Origin: Limosilactobacillus viscerum
Lineage (GTDB): Bacteria > Bacillota > Bacilli > Lactobacillales > Lactobacillaceae
Length of the DNA stretch: 64,000 nucleotides
Reading direction: 5' to 3'
Assembly (NCBI RefSeq): GCF_947387525.1
Contig: NZ_CANDNW010000001.1
Coordinates: forward strand, 111,813 to 175,812
The notes beneath the pieces are model-generated. The model worked only from the letters and a program-made list of their open reading frames with translations, ran no database searches and was not told the DNA's origin. Of this stretch, positions 7,729 to 15,725 are shown in pieces; the stretch's first letter is position 1, and each line of letters begins with the position of its first letter. Both the position numbers and the translations under genes were made by a program.

Positions 7729-8901
7729 TTAATAAATTCCATCGTAAGCCTTTTGGAACAGCTTTACGACGTCTTCCTTGGTACCCTTCCGTGGGTTAGA
7801 GAAGGCGTTACCGTCCTTCAATGCGTTTTCGGCCATCAGTTCGAAGTCTTCTGGCTTTGCACCAATTGCCTTGATTGAGTCAGGAATACCAATGGACTTA
7901 GCCAGTTCACGCATCCCGTCAATGGACTTGTGAGCAGCTTCCATCGTCGTCATTCCCGTTGTGTCGTAGCCCATGATTTGAGCTAACTTAGCAAACCGGT
8001 CTGGGCAGGCGATAATGTTCCATTCTTCAACTACTGGCAACATCAGTGCACAGCAAACACCATGTGGGGCGTCGTATTGGCCACCCAGTTGGTGAGCCAT
8101 TGCGTGAACGTAACCCAGGTTAGCGTTGTTGAAGGCCATCCCAGCAAGCATTTCACCTTCAACCATCTTTGTCCGTGCTTCCACGTTGTGACCATTAGCA
8201 ACTGCTTCTGGCAGGTACTTTTGGATAACCTTAATAGCCTTTTCACATTGGCTATCAGTGATGTCGTTGTGGTCAACGGAAACAAATGGTTCAACTGCCT
8301 GAACATAAGCATCCAAACCAGTTGCAGCAGTGGTTGCTTGTGGGATGTCCAGCATCAGCATTGGGTCGTTAAATGATACCAATGGAATGTTCCGCCATGA
8401 AACAACAACAAACTTCAGGTGTGTTTCTTCGTTGGTAATAACCGCGTGACGGGTCAATTCTGAACCAGTACCGGCAGTGGTGTTAACCGCCATCAATGGT
8501 GGTAATGGCTTATCAAGCGTTTCGATACCAGCCAGCTTAGTGATGTCATCACCGTTAGTCAGGATAATACCAATTCCCTTACCACAATCGTGCGCAGAAC
8601 CACCACCAACAGTAATGATACTGTCACAGTTGTTGTCGAGGTAGATTTGCTTACCTTTCTTGATGTCCCGAATCTTTGGGTTTTCTTCGGCGCCATTGAA
8701 GATGACGTATTCAACGCCCGCTGCCTTCAATGAATCCAGGGTTTGGTCAACCGGGCCGTTCTTGATCTTACCAATGTGGCTACCAGTAACAACCAATACC
8801 TTGTGCATGTTGAGCATCTTTGCCCGGTCACCAATCTTCTTGATTACACCAGGGCCAAAGAAGTTAACACTAGGCATCAAAAAATCAAATTGACGTTCCA
8901 T
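7729..8901 (-). CDS. dhaT: 1,3-propanediol dehydrogenase (iron-containing ADH)
   Basis: The 390-aa protein is a group III iron-dependent alcohol dehydrogenase. It shows GGGSAHDCGKGIG (NAD binding, about residues 98-110), TTAGTGSELTRHAVI, and the metal-ligand region with His residues in YVHAMAHQLGG and DAPHG. It begins MERQFDFLMPSVNFFGPG, as recalled for the reuteri enzyme that reduces 3-hydroxypropionaldehyde to 1,3-propanediol. Glycerol dehydratase genes are not in this window. It probably oxidises NADH during heterofermentative growth. It is preceded by a likely control region with a TTGCAC/GTGCAA inverted repeat. Confidence 0.85.
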   Translation of the reverse strand: MERQFDFLMPSVNFFGPGVIKKIGDRAKMLNMHKVLVVTGSHIGKIKNGPVDQTLDSLKAAGVEYVIFNGAEENPKIRDIKKGKQIYLDNNCDSIITVGGGSAHDCGKGIGIILTNGDDITKLAGIETLDKPLPPLMAVNTTAGTGSELTRHAVITNEETHLKFVVVSWRNIPLVSFNDPMLMLDIPQATTAATGLDAYVQAVEPFVSVDHNDITDSQCEKAIKVIQKYLPEAVANGHNVEARTKMVEGEMLAGMAFNNANLGYVHAMAHQLGGQYDAPHGVCCALMLPVVEEWNIIACPDRFAKLAQIMGYDTTGMTTMEAAHKSIDGMRELAKSIGIPDSIKAIGAKPEDFELMAENALKDGNAFSNPRKGTKEDVVKLFQKAYDGIY

Positions 8902-8944
8902 TCTTTAACAACCTCTTTCTATCTTAAATGAACAATGCTTATGA

Positions 8945-8969
8945 TTGCACATTTTTCACAAGAGTGCAA
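8945..8969. promoter_or_regulatory. Inverted repeat upstream of dhaT
   Basis: TTGCAC (8945-8950) and GTGCAA (8964-8969) are perfect inverted arms with a TTCACAA half-site between them, about 45-70 nt upstream of the dhaT start. TTCACAA/TTGTGAA is the half-site of Rex operators, so NADH-responsive control is possible but unproven. The rest of the 8902-9092 gap holds no gene. Confidence 0.35.
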
Positions 8970-9092
8970 CTTTTTCACGAGCCATTTTTGTTGGTTTGTC
9001 GCATTATGAGTCACTTTGAAGATAGAAATTGTCGATATTTCTCACAAGCTTAGGTTAAACGACGGTCCGGACAGTGAAAGGTTCCCAGCTAC

Positions 9093-9629
9093 CTACTTTA
9101 AAAGATTTTCAAATTCAGTTCTTAACAATGCCGCTTCAGCATCATGAGTGTGCAAACGATAGTCCGCGGTTGCTTGTGAATCATTAGGCATCAAGCTAAT
9201 CTGAGGGTTAACCGCCATCTGCTTCATCTTTAACCCGGTAACAACTAACCGCATTGCGGCCTGTGCCTGACTACCACCATGGCCGCCAAAGGTCACCAGG
9301 CTAACCGGCTTGCCTTGCCATTCCTTGCCTAAGTAGTCAATTGCGTTCTTTAATACGGCTGGATAACCCCAGTTGTATTGGGGGAAGACAAAGACGAAGC
9401 CATCATATGACTGGACCAATTCACTCCACTTCCTGGTTTTGGCGTGGGCGTAGAGACCGGTAAATGGGATTTGTGGCTCATCAAGCATTGGCAAGTCCAC
9501 CTTCTTCAGGTCAACCACATCAAATTGAACACTGCTACTCTTCAACAATTGAACCCGCAACCAGTCTGCTACTTGCTTGCTCCGCCGGTTAGGACGAACG
9601 CTACCAACAATAATTGCAACTTTCTTCAT
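9093..9629 (-). CDS. NADPH-dependent FMN reductase family protein
   Basis: The 178-aa flavodoxin-fold protein begins MKKVAIIVGSVRPNRRSKQVADW, with the phosphate-binding loop GSVRPNRRS. FPQYNWGYPAVLKNAIDYL (about residues 90-108) and GGHGGSQAQAAMR (about 121-133) bind the flavin, as in NAD(P)H-dependent FMN, azo or quinone reductases. It probably reduces quinones or flavins in the cytosol. It is 40 nt from rlmH and may be the second gene of that transcript. Confidence 0.8.
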   Translation of the reverse strand: MKKVAIIVGSVRPNRRSKQVADWLRVQLLKSSSVQFDVVDLKKVDLPMLDEPQIPFTGLYAHAKTRKWSELVQSYDGFVFVFPQYNWGYPAVLKNAIDYLGKEWQGKPVSLVTFGGHGGSQAQAAMRLVVTGLKMKQMAVNPQISLMPNDSQATADYRLHTHDAEAALLRTEFENLLK

Positions 9630-9670
9630 TATTGACCAACTCCTTTTTGGTTATGATACTGCTTTTTAGT

Positions 9671-10150
9671 CTACTTATGGTAAGGCAGGCCATTAATAAT
9701 CGTAAAGGCCCGGTAAATTTGCTCGCTTAATACCAACCGCATCAGCTGGTGCGGGAGGGTAAACCGGCCAAAGGAGATTTGGGTGTCCGCCCGTTTAAGG
9801 ACCGCAGGACTAAGCCCCAGTGAGCCGCCAATTACAAACGTGATGTCACTATGCCCGTAAGTCGTCAGTTGGTTAATCTCCTTGGCAAACTCCTCTGAAG
9901 TTCGTTCTTTTCCCTTAATCGCAAGGGCATAGACATATTCGCGGTCCTTGATCTTACTGAGGATCCGCTCCCCCTCTTTTGCCATTACTTCATCCATCTC
10001 AGCCTGACTTAGTGATTCAGGTGCCTTTTCGTCCGGTACCTCAACAATTTGAAATTTACAAAAGCGCCCTAGTCGTTTAGCATACTCCGCAATTCCCGCT
10101 TTAAAATACTTTTCCTTTAACTTACCAACACCGATGATCTTAATGTTCAA
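9671..10150 (-). CDS. rlmH: 23S rRNA pseudouridine-1915 N3-methyltransferase RlmH
   Basis: The SPOUT methyltransferase shows [27 protein letters not shown] (SAM knot) and the strongly conserved tail [23 protein letters not shown] ending in LPYHK. I place the start at TTG 10150, which gives 159 aa, the length of the B. subtilis protein. A longer frame to 10192 would place DnaA boxes inside the gene. It methylates the pseudouridine at 1915 in 70S ribosomes. The 3' end, used by SCC elements in staphylococci, carries no inserted element here. Confidence 0.92.
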   Translation of the reverse strand: MNIKIIGVGKLKEKYFKAGIAEYAKRLGRFCKFQIVEVPDEKAPESLSQAEMDEVMAKEGERILSKIKDREYVYALAIKGKERTSEEFAKEINQLTTYGHSDITFVIGGSLGLSPAVLKRADTQISFGRFTLPHQLMRLVLSEQIYRAFTIINGLPYHK

Positions 10151-10162
10151 AATATCCACCGC

Positions 10163-10484
10163 TTTCCACATATTATCCACAGAGTTATCCACAGGCAGTT
10201 GATAATCACCACCTGTTTTCCGAATGTTCGTTTCTAAACTAAAAATAAAACCGTTTTCTGAGAGGGGACTTATCCACAGTTGTCCACAAAAACAATTGTT
10301 CGCTGTGGATATCTAAAAGTGCCGGTATATCAATATTTAGAAAGGGAACACCATCTAAATTATCCACTTATCCACCGCCATCCCCGTTGCCTGTGGATAA
10401 CTTTCAACAATCAAAAATCCTGTTAAACCGGCATTCTTTACCAGGGTAAAAACTTATCCCCAGTTTTCCACCTACTTATCCACA
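10163..10484. other. DnaA-box cluster upstream of rlmH
   Basis: Five perfect TTATCCACA boxes lie at 10173-10181, 10185-10193, 10270-10278, 10392-10400 (minus strand) and 10476-10484. Variants include TTGTCCACA (10280), ATATCCACA (minus, 10304-10312), TTATCCACT (10360), TTATCCACC (10368), TTATCCCCA (10454) and TTTTCCACC (10464). That is about eleven boxes in 320 bp, as dense as the dnaA-adjacent origin about 35 kb away. The rest of the 10151-10757 gap is AT-rich without a convincing gene except a 12-codon ORF at 10472-10510. Confidence 0.75.
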
Positions 10485-10510
10485 GAAATTGTTAACAGTT
10501 TTTCTTTCAT
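10472..10510 (-). CDS. 12-codon ORF with good RBS, function unknown
   Basis: On the minus strand AGGAGAG lies 5 nt ahead of an ATG encoding MKEKLLTISVDK and a TAG stop. The last codons overlap a perfect DnaA box. It could be a leader peptide of the rlmH transcript or chance. The peptide has no informative residue run. Low confidence. Confidence 0.25.
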   Translation of the reverse strand: MKEKLLTISVDK

Positions 10511-10710
10511 AATTCTCTCCTAAAATAACACGGTTCGTTACATTGAAGCAACTCACCGTGGTTAGGTGAATGTTAATTACGAAAAAATTATGAATTATTC
10601 GTTTTTAAAAGTATAAATTCTGATCTCTTACGTACCTCCCAAGCCCAACCTTCCTACCTTTAACCCTTTTTCGGGGAAAGTTTTACACAAGCCTTTCATA
10701 TTTTCATAAA

Positions 10711-10750
10711 AGAAAACGAGCAAGTAAAGTTCTTTCGAACTCCTTGCTCG
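10711..10750 (-). terminator. Terminator of the PgpA-like gene
   Basis: CGAGCAAG (10717-10724) and CTTGCTCG (10743-10750) form the base of a hairpin with an inner AGTTC/GAACT stem. On the minus strand a U-rich tract follows. Confidence 0.75.
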
Positions 10751-10757
10751 CTCCTCA

Positions 10758-11255
10758 CTAAGCATACTTATGTGCAATTTTACCTGATACCGCGGCAACA
10801 ATTGCGGCTAGCAGGTCATCAATAAAGGCATTGACGTGCTTCCGATCATGGTCGTACTTAGCAATAATGCCTTTCTTTACCCGGTCAAAGTAGCCAAAAT
10901 TCGTCGTCCCGATCGTCCCATAAATATTAGCAATTTGGAGGGCTAGTGTTTCATCAACACCAAATACACCAGCATCATTTCTGACAATGCTCGAAAGAGG
11001 TTCTGCTATCTGGCCGGCCTCAGTCAACCGGTCTAATTCCAACATCACCATCGCATTATTCAACAATTCCCGCTTATGCATTGCATCCTGCAGATATTCT
11101 TGAACCCGGTCCATTGTCAATGTTGGTTCAAATTCAATTTGTGAATTATAGATGATTTCTGCCAGGTCATCCAGGTTAACTCCCCGTTCTTGCAGGCGGT
11201 TAACCACAAATTCATAAGCTTTTGTATCAGGATACTTAAATTTACGATTATTCAT
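10758..11255 (-). CDS. Phosphatidylglycerophosphatase A-like protein (YutG family)
   Basis: The 165-aa protein matches the Gram-positive YutG type. The N-terminal helical part (RGVNLDDLAEIIYNSQ) is followed by a PgpA domain with GVFGVDETLALQIANIYGTIGTTNFGYFD and a C-terminal VNAFIDDLLAAIVAA. The Asp/Glu residues fit an Mg-dependent phosphatase of phosphatidylglycerophosphate. Unlike E. coli PgpA it has few membrane segments, so a soluble role is possible. It is a single-gene unit with its own terminator. Confidence 0.75.
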   Translation of the reverse strand: MNNRKFKYPDTKAYEFVVNRLQERGVNLDDLAEIIYNSQIEFEPTLTMDRVQEYLQDAMHKRELLNNAMVMLELDRLTEAGQIAEPLSSIVRNDAGVFGVDETLALQIANIYGTIGTTNFGYFDRVKKGIIAKYDHDRKHVNAFIDDLLAAIVAAVSGKIAHKYA

Positions 11256-11363
11256 TTTTTCACCGTCCTATTGAAAGATTTAGAGCAATTTTACCACTTA
11301 TCTACTTGGGATACATAAAGAGAAGCTGCCCGGGGTTGTATTATGCAGTATTCCTGTAATATT

Positions 11364-11406
11364 AAAAAACGGGAAGCTGGAAAGAAAATCTTTCCGTCCC
11401 CGTTTT
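11364..11406 (-). terminator. Terminator of htrA and the wal operon
   Basis: On the minus strand AAACGGG...GGAAAG and CTTTCC...CCCGTTT form a two-part stem ending in a U run, 7 nt after the htrA stop. Confidence 0.75.
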
Positions 11407-11412
11407 CATGGT

Positions 11413-12684
11413 TTAATTATTTTCTTCCTGCTGGCTATTGTCGTTTGATGCCGCCTTTGTTAAGTGCACCGTGACTGTCTGTTGGTTACCACCACGATAG
11501 AAGGTAATCTTAGTACTGTCGCCAACCTTGTACTTGTACAGGGCAGCACGCAGCTCACTACTATCACTAACCTTCGTGTTGCCAATCTTGGTAATAACAT
11601 CGTACTTCTTAATACCAGCGTTATCAGCGGCCGAACCGTCCGCAACCTGGGCAACGACAACCCCCTTCGTTACGCTGCTTGGCAACTTCAGGATCGTCTT
11701 TTGCTGGTCAGAGGAAATATTACTTAAGTCAATCATTCCTAGGCCAAGTGCTGGACGTTCGATGCCCCCCTTCTTAATCAGCTGGTTGATGATGCTGACA
11801 ACTTCATTACTTGGAATGGCAAAACCCATCCCTTCAACAGAGGAACCATCAGTATTGGCAGATAGTTTCATTGAGTTAATCCCAATTACTTGACCAGCCA
11901 TGTTAATCAGTGGACCACCGGAATTACCAGAGTTAATTGCCGCGTCAGTTTGGATAACAGAGGTAATTGTTCCATCCGTACCGGCTTTTAACGTCCGGTT
12001 CTTTGCGGAAATGATCCCCTTCGTTACCGTATTGGCGTACTCACTTCCCATTGGTGAACCAATTGCCAGGACATCTTGACCGGCCTTAATTGAGTTTGAG
12101 TTGCCAAACGAAGCAACGGTCTTTACATCAGCAGAATTAATCTTTAAGACCGCTAAGTCAGTAGCTGAATCAGAACCGACTAGGCTAGCATTAACCTTTT
12201 TCCCGCTGCTCAGGATTACTTGCAGGGCGTTGGAGCCAGAAACAACGTGGTTATTAGTTACGATGTAAGCCGCATTCCCTGACTTCTTGTAAATTACACC
12301 AGAACCTTCACTGGCCGTCTGTAACTTCCCGCTGTTACTGGACGAGGAACTGCTGCTCCCTTGGCTAGGATCAATAATCCCGAACATGCTAAGCGCACTG
12401 TCACCTTGTTGAATCTTCTGCTTATTAAGCACACTTACCACAGCGCCCTGAACGGAGTCATACGCCTTGGTTGATTCAGTGTTTAAGTCAGCTTTATTCC
12501 CGTTAACCTTTGTCCCACCGGACCGGTTCGAACCAGTTGGTACCCGGGTTGCTGCATTTTCACGGAAGTGCTGAATAACACCGTTAGCACCCAGTGAAAT
12601 TCCACCACCGATTAGACCAGCAACTAAGCCAACCGTTGCGACCTTTACCCAAAAACGGTTACTTCGTGGCTTCTCATCACTCAT
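11413..12684 (-). CDS. htrA: HtrA/DegP-type serine protease with PDZ domain
   Basis: The 423-aa protein has a membrane anchor (residues 11-33), a low-complexity linker with a run of serines (about 110-117), and a trypsin-like domain with the triad H146 (TNNHVV), D176 (ATDLAVL) and S255 (GNSGGP). A C-terminal PDZ domain (about 310-405) follows. It degrades misfolded exported proteins at the outer face of the membrane. It lies 75 nt downstream of walJ on the same strand with no terminator between, the usual place in lactobacilli. Confidence 0.95.
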   Translation of the reverse strand: MSDEKPRSNRFWVKVATVGLVAGLIGGGISLGANGVIQHFRENAATRVPTGSNRSGGTKVNGNKADLNTESTKAYDSVQGAVVSVLNKQKIQQGDSALSMFGIIDPSQGSSSSSSSNSGKLQTASEGSGVIYKKSGNAAYIVTNNHVVSGSNALQVILSSGKKVNASLVGSDSATDLAVLKINSADVKTVASFGNSNSIKAGQDVLAIGSPMGSEYANTVTKGIISAKNRTLKAGTDGTITSVIQTDAAINSGNSGGPLINMAGQVIGINSMKLSANTDGSSVEGMGFAIPSNEVVSIINQLIKKGGIERPALGLGMIDLSNISSDQQKTILKLPSSVTKGVVVAQVADGSAADNAGIKKYDVITKIGNTKVSDSSELRAALYKYKVGDSTKITFYRGGNQQTVTVHLTKAASNDNSQQEENN

Positions 12685-12759
12685 TACTCAATTCCTCCAA
12701 ATCAATCAGTTATTACCTTTACCATACCGGATAGTTATGAAGAAAACTTGAAATTTACC

Positions 12760-13566
12760 TTACAGGAGCATTAATTTACTTGGCTTTTCTGGCTCTGCAT
12801 CGGCTAATTGAAAGTCCTGCCCTACGCCAAAATCATGCTGTTCCATCAAGCTAGCAACGGTTAAGTGTGCCAGTGACCGCATATTATTGTGCTGGCTCCG
12901 GTGGCCAAGAAAGATCTCCTTTGTCCGGTGACCGACCACATCCATCAAGGCATCGGCCCCCTCCTCATTGGAAAGGTGTCCTTCATCCCCCAGGATCCGT
13001 TGCTTCAACGGCCAGGAGTAGGGCCCCATTCGCAGCATTTCGGTATCGTGGTTACATTCCATCAGGTAGGCATCCGCATCCCGGATCGTCCCCGCAACCC
13101 GGTCTGATACATAACCAGTATCAGTCAGGATACAAAAGGTTTTGTTATCGTGGTGAACCTGATAAAACTGTGGCTGGGCAGCGTCATGGGAAACCGCAAA
13201 ACTTTCAATATCCATATCACCGAATTCCTTCACCGTATTGGGTGAGAAAAGGAATTTCTGATCTTCTGGAATCTTGCCAACCTTATTGGCCATCGCCTGC
13301 CAGGTTCCTTCATTAGCATAAACCGCCATCCCATACCGCCGGGCTAGCACACCAACCCCGTGACAGTGGTCAGAGTGTTCGTGGGTCACAAAGATTGCCT
13401 CAACATCCTTAAGTGACCGGTCAATTTCGCTCATCAAATTTTCAATTTTTTTGCCACTCAGGCCGGCATCAATTAAAATCCGGTGGTGGTTGGTTTCAAG
13501 GTAAGTAACGTTACCAGTGCTTCCACTGGCCAGAATACTATAGCGTAACGGATCTTTTTCTGTCAC
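12760..13566 (-). CDS. walJ: MBL-fold hydrolase WalJ (YycJ/VicX)
   Basis: The 268-aa metallo-beta-lactamase fold protein has VTHEHSDHCHG (about residues 59-69) and further metal ligands in DTGY, MECNHD and LGHRSQHN. YycJ proteins act as 5'-exonucleases and are conserved in the walRK operon. The gene follows walI by 19 nt. Confidence 0.92.
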   Translation of the reverse strand: MTEKDPLRYSILASGSTGNVTYLETNHHRILIDAGLSGKKIENLMSEIDRSLKDVEAIFVTHEHSDHCHGVGVLARRYGMAVYANEGTWQAMANKVGKIPEDQKFLFSPNTVKEFGDMDIESFAVSHDAAQPQFYQVHHDNKTFCILTDTGYVSDRVAGTIRDADAYLMECNHDTEMLRMGPYSWPLKQRILGDEGHLSNEEGADALMDVVGHRTKEIFLGHRSQHNNMRSLAHLTVASLMEQHDFGVGQDFQLADAEPEKPSKLMLL

Positions 13567-13585
13567 TACAAAGTGCTCCTTTTAC

Positions 13586-14422
13586 TTATTTAATGCTATC
13601 CATGTTGACGGTATCAGGTGACGTCTTCATCACCGTACTGTTAAAGGCGTTAACGTTCAACCGCTGGACCGTCTCCGCAGTCTTTGTCTTAATTTGTACA
13701 ACCCAGGTTGGTACGTAGACTGCCTGGTTACGGTTATTCGTCGTCAGCAACTTGGTATAGCCCATAATTGCCCACCGAACTTGCGAATTATTTGGAATTT
13801 GGTTATGCCGGTAAAGCCAAACTACTGCCCGCTGCTGACTAATTGCTGTCATCCGCTGCTGTAGCGTTGCCGTGTTCTCCAAATACCCCTGCGTGTAACC
13901 AGTCACCTCGTGGTTGCTATTGAGGTGAAAGCGGATCTGGCCGTCACTTGACAGGACCGGTTGACCCTTAACCATCTGGGTATACACAACCGTTTTTTTA
14001 TCTGACAATTGACGATTGTATTGGTAGGCTTCACCGAGCGGCACGTTGCGCGACCGCTTGATTAACCGGTCAAGGCGCTGGTTTGGGTGTTCAGCACTAA
14101 CCTTAACCGGGCTGTCAAATTCACTAGTCAGTTGCGTGTTGACGAACCGCGATGTTTGGTTATGCAGCTTGGCCATCTCTTGTTCCAACTGACCGCCATC
14201 ACCAGAGCGGCTACCGGAAATATAGTATGCCGTTGGCTGGTGCTTAGAAAGGGTCCCATAGCTAATCGAGTCGGTCCGCATTTCCTTTAAGACCGTTGCT
14301 TGACGGTTTTGACTACTATTCGAAATAGTAAAGCGGTTTTGGAAGAGCAGCTCACACCCCACGACAATATCGAAGGCCAAGAAGGCAACTAAAAAGATCC
14401 ATTGAATTCGTTTAAAGTTCAA
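13586..14422 (-). CDS. walI: WalRK accessory regulator WalI (YycI)
   Basis: The 278-aa protein has one N-terminal membrane helix (residues 7-25) and an extracytoplasmic YycI domain with the C-terminal beta structure shared with YycH. In Bacillus, WalI and WalH together restrain the WalK kinase through their membrane helices. It lies 13 nt downstream of walH. Confidence 0.88.
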   Translation of the reverse strand: MNFKRIQWIFLVAFLAFDIVVGCELLFQNRFTISNSSQNRQATVLKEMRTDSISYGTLSKHQPTAYYISGSRSGDGGQLEQEMAKLHNQTSRFVNTQLTSEFDSPVKVSAEHPNQRLDRLIKRSRNVPLGEAYQYNRQLSDKKTVVYTQMVKGQPVLSSDGQIRFHLNSNHEVTGYTQGYLENTATLQQRMTAISQQRAVVWLYRHNQIPNNSQVRWAIMGYTKLLTTNNRNQAVYVPTWVVQIKTKTAETVQRLNVNAFNSTVMKTSPDTVNMDSIK

Positions 14423-14435
14423 CTTCCGTGCCTCC

Positions 14436-15725
14436 TCACTTGATTACTTCTTCATAGTTAACCCAGTTTCCACGGTACTTAACAAAGTAGGTTGGGGTTA
14501 ACTTTACGACTTTATTGTTATCACTAGTCTTCCAAAGGTAGCCCACACGGATACCCTTTAAGTCCTTAAAACGTGGACTAGCGTGAAGTTCATCCAGGAT
14601 GACGTTACTTGGTGGCAGCTTTACCTCCTGCCGATCAATCGGTAGTGGCACCTGAACGGAATACTGGCTCATCTTACAACGTTCGGTTCCGTCTTTAGAC
14701 TGCATGGTGATGGTCCCATACCCATTGTCATTAAAGATTGGGAAGCCATCAACAAAGCTCCGGTAAGTAAAGGAACGCTGGTGGTCACTGGTCCCATCAA
14801 AACGAACGTTATTTAATTGAACCCCGGTCTTAACCAGCCGGTTGTAGAAGTAAGAATAAAGCTGTTCCGTTGTGTGGCGCTCATCATTACCAACGTATGA
14901 CTCATAGTTAACCGTCCCGTTTGACCGGTTGTAAGAAAGACGGCGGTTATTCCCGTTAGTGTAAACGGTCCGGTCGCCACTCTTGCTGGTAGTGATGTTG
15001 CTTCGCTGATTACTACTCATCAGGTTGGTACTGAGGGTATCAATATTCTGGTTAGTAACCTGGTAGGCAAAGAACGGCAGGCTAAAGCTCTTTGGGTAGG
15101 TCATGATTGTCTGCCCATTAACGATCTTGTGGTCAACCGCAATTTTTTTTGCGCCCTTGGATAATTTGATGATCTTATTGAAGTTCCCCTTGCTAACCCG
15201 CAGCCGGTAAACACCATAATGGTGGTCACTCAAGAGGTAAACTTCGCGGGGCCCGTTGATTGGGATCACGATATGGTTAATCTGGTTAACTTGGTCACTG
15301 TTAATTGACTGTGAGAAAGTTTCGTTAAAGACCAGCGTTGGAATTGCATTAGGGTAGCTCAGCATGATTGAATTCCGCCGCCGCAAGTAGCTCAAGTAAA
15401 CATCACTATTGTTGCTCTTGACCGTAGTTACCCGGCCAAATTGCCATGAACGGATGCTGTCCTTCATTTCCCGCACCAAACTAATTTCTGGACTGTAGAG
15501 GATTGACTGGCTGTTGTGCCGGTCCGTCCGAACAACCGTGGTTGGCAGGTAAACATCCCCCATTGATTGGGTAGTGTACTGCTGGTTTCCCCGCATCAAA
15601 TTTTCATGACGCGGCCCCTCATATTGAAAGGGGTTCGTCCAAATCAATCCGGATAACAATAGACTGATGATTACCACAACCGTCAAGGCAATTGATAACC
15701 AATTAGTCTTCAGGTTTTTGATCAT
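14436..15725 (-). CDS. walH: WalRK accessory regulator WalH (YycH)
   Basis: The start is taken at ATG 15725 (429 aa, MIKNLKTNWLSIALTVVV). It has AGGAGG 9 nt upstream and puts the membrane helix at the N-terminus; a longer frame to 15833 lies within walK. The gene overlaps the end of walK by 23 nt, indicating coupling. One membrane helix (about 8-26) precedes a large extracytoplasmic YycH domain. It is expected to modulate WalK activity. Confidence 0.88.
   Translation of the reverse strand: MIKNLKTNWLSIALTVVVIISLLLSGLIWTNPFQYEGPRHENLMRGNQQYTTQSMGDVYLPTTVVRTDRHNSQSILYSPEISLVREMKDSIRSWQFGRVTTVKSNNSDVYLSYLRRRNSIMLSYPNAIPTLVFNETFSQSINSDQVNQINHIVIPINGPREVYLLSDHHYGVYRLRVSKGNFNKIIKLSKGAKKIAVDHKIVNGQTIMTYPKSFSLPFFAYQVTNQNIDTLSTNLMSSNQRSNITTSKSGDRTVYTNGNNRRLSYNRSNGTVNYESYVGNDERHTTEQLYSYFYNRLVKTGVQLNNVRFDGTSDHQRSFTYRSFVDGFPIFNDNGYGTITMQSKDGTERCKMSQYSVQVPLPIDRQEVKLPPSNVILDELHASPRFKDLKGIRVGYLWKTSDNNKVVKLTPTYFVKYRGNWVNYEEVIK

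Noticed and set aside
9671-9720. SCC-like attachment site at the rlmH 3' end
   Set aside because: No direct repeat of the rlmH end or recombinase gene is nearby; downstream lies only a reductase gene on the same strand.
10151-10192. Longer rlmH start at 10192
   Set aside because: It would add 14 residues not found in other RlmH proteins and place DnaA boxes in the gene; the TTG at 10150 gives the standard 159 aa.
10193-10757. Region upstream of rlmH as the main oriC
   Set aside because: The box cluster is strong, but strand switch, dnaA-dnaN context and DnaA-trios place the origin near 44.3-46.2 kb.
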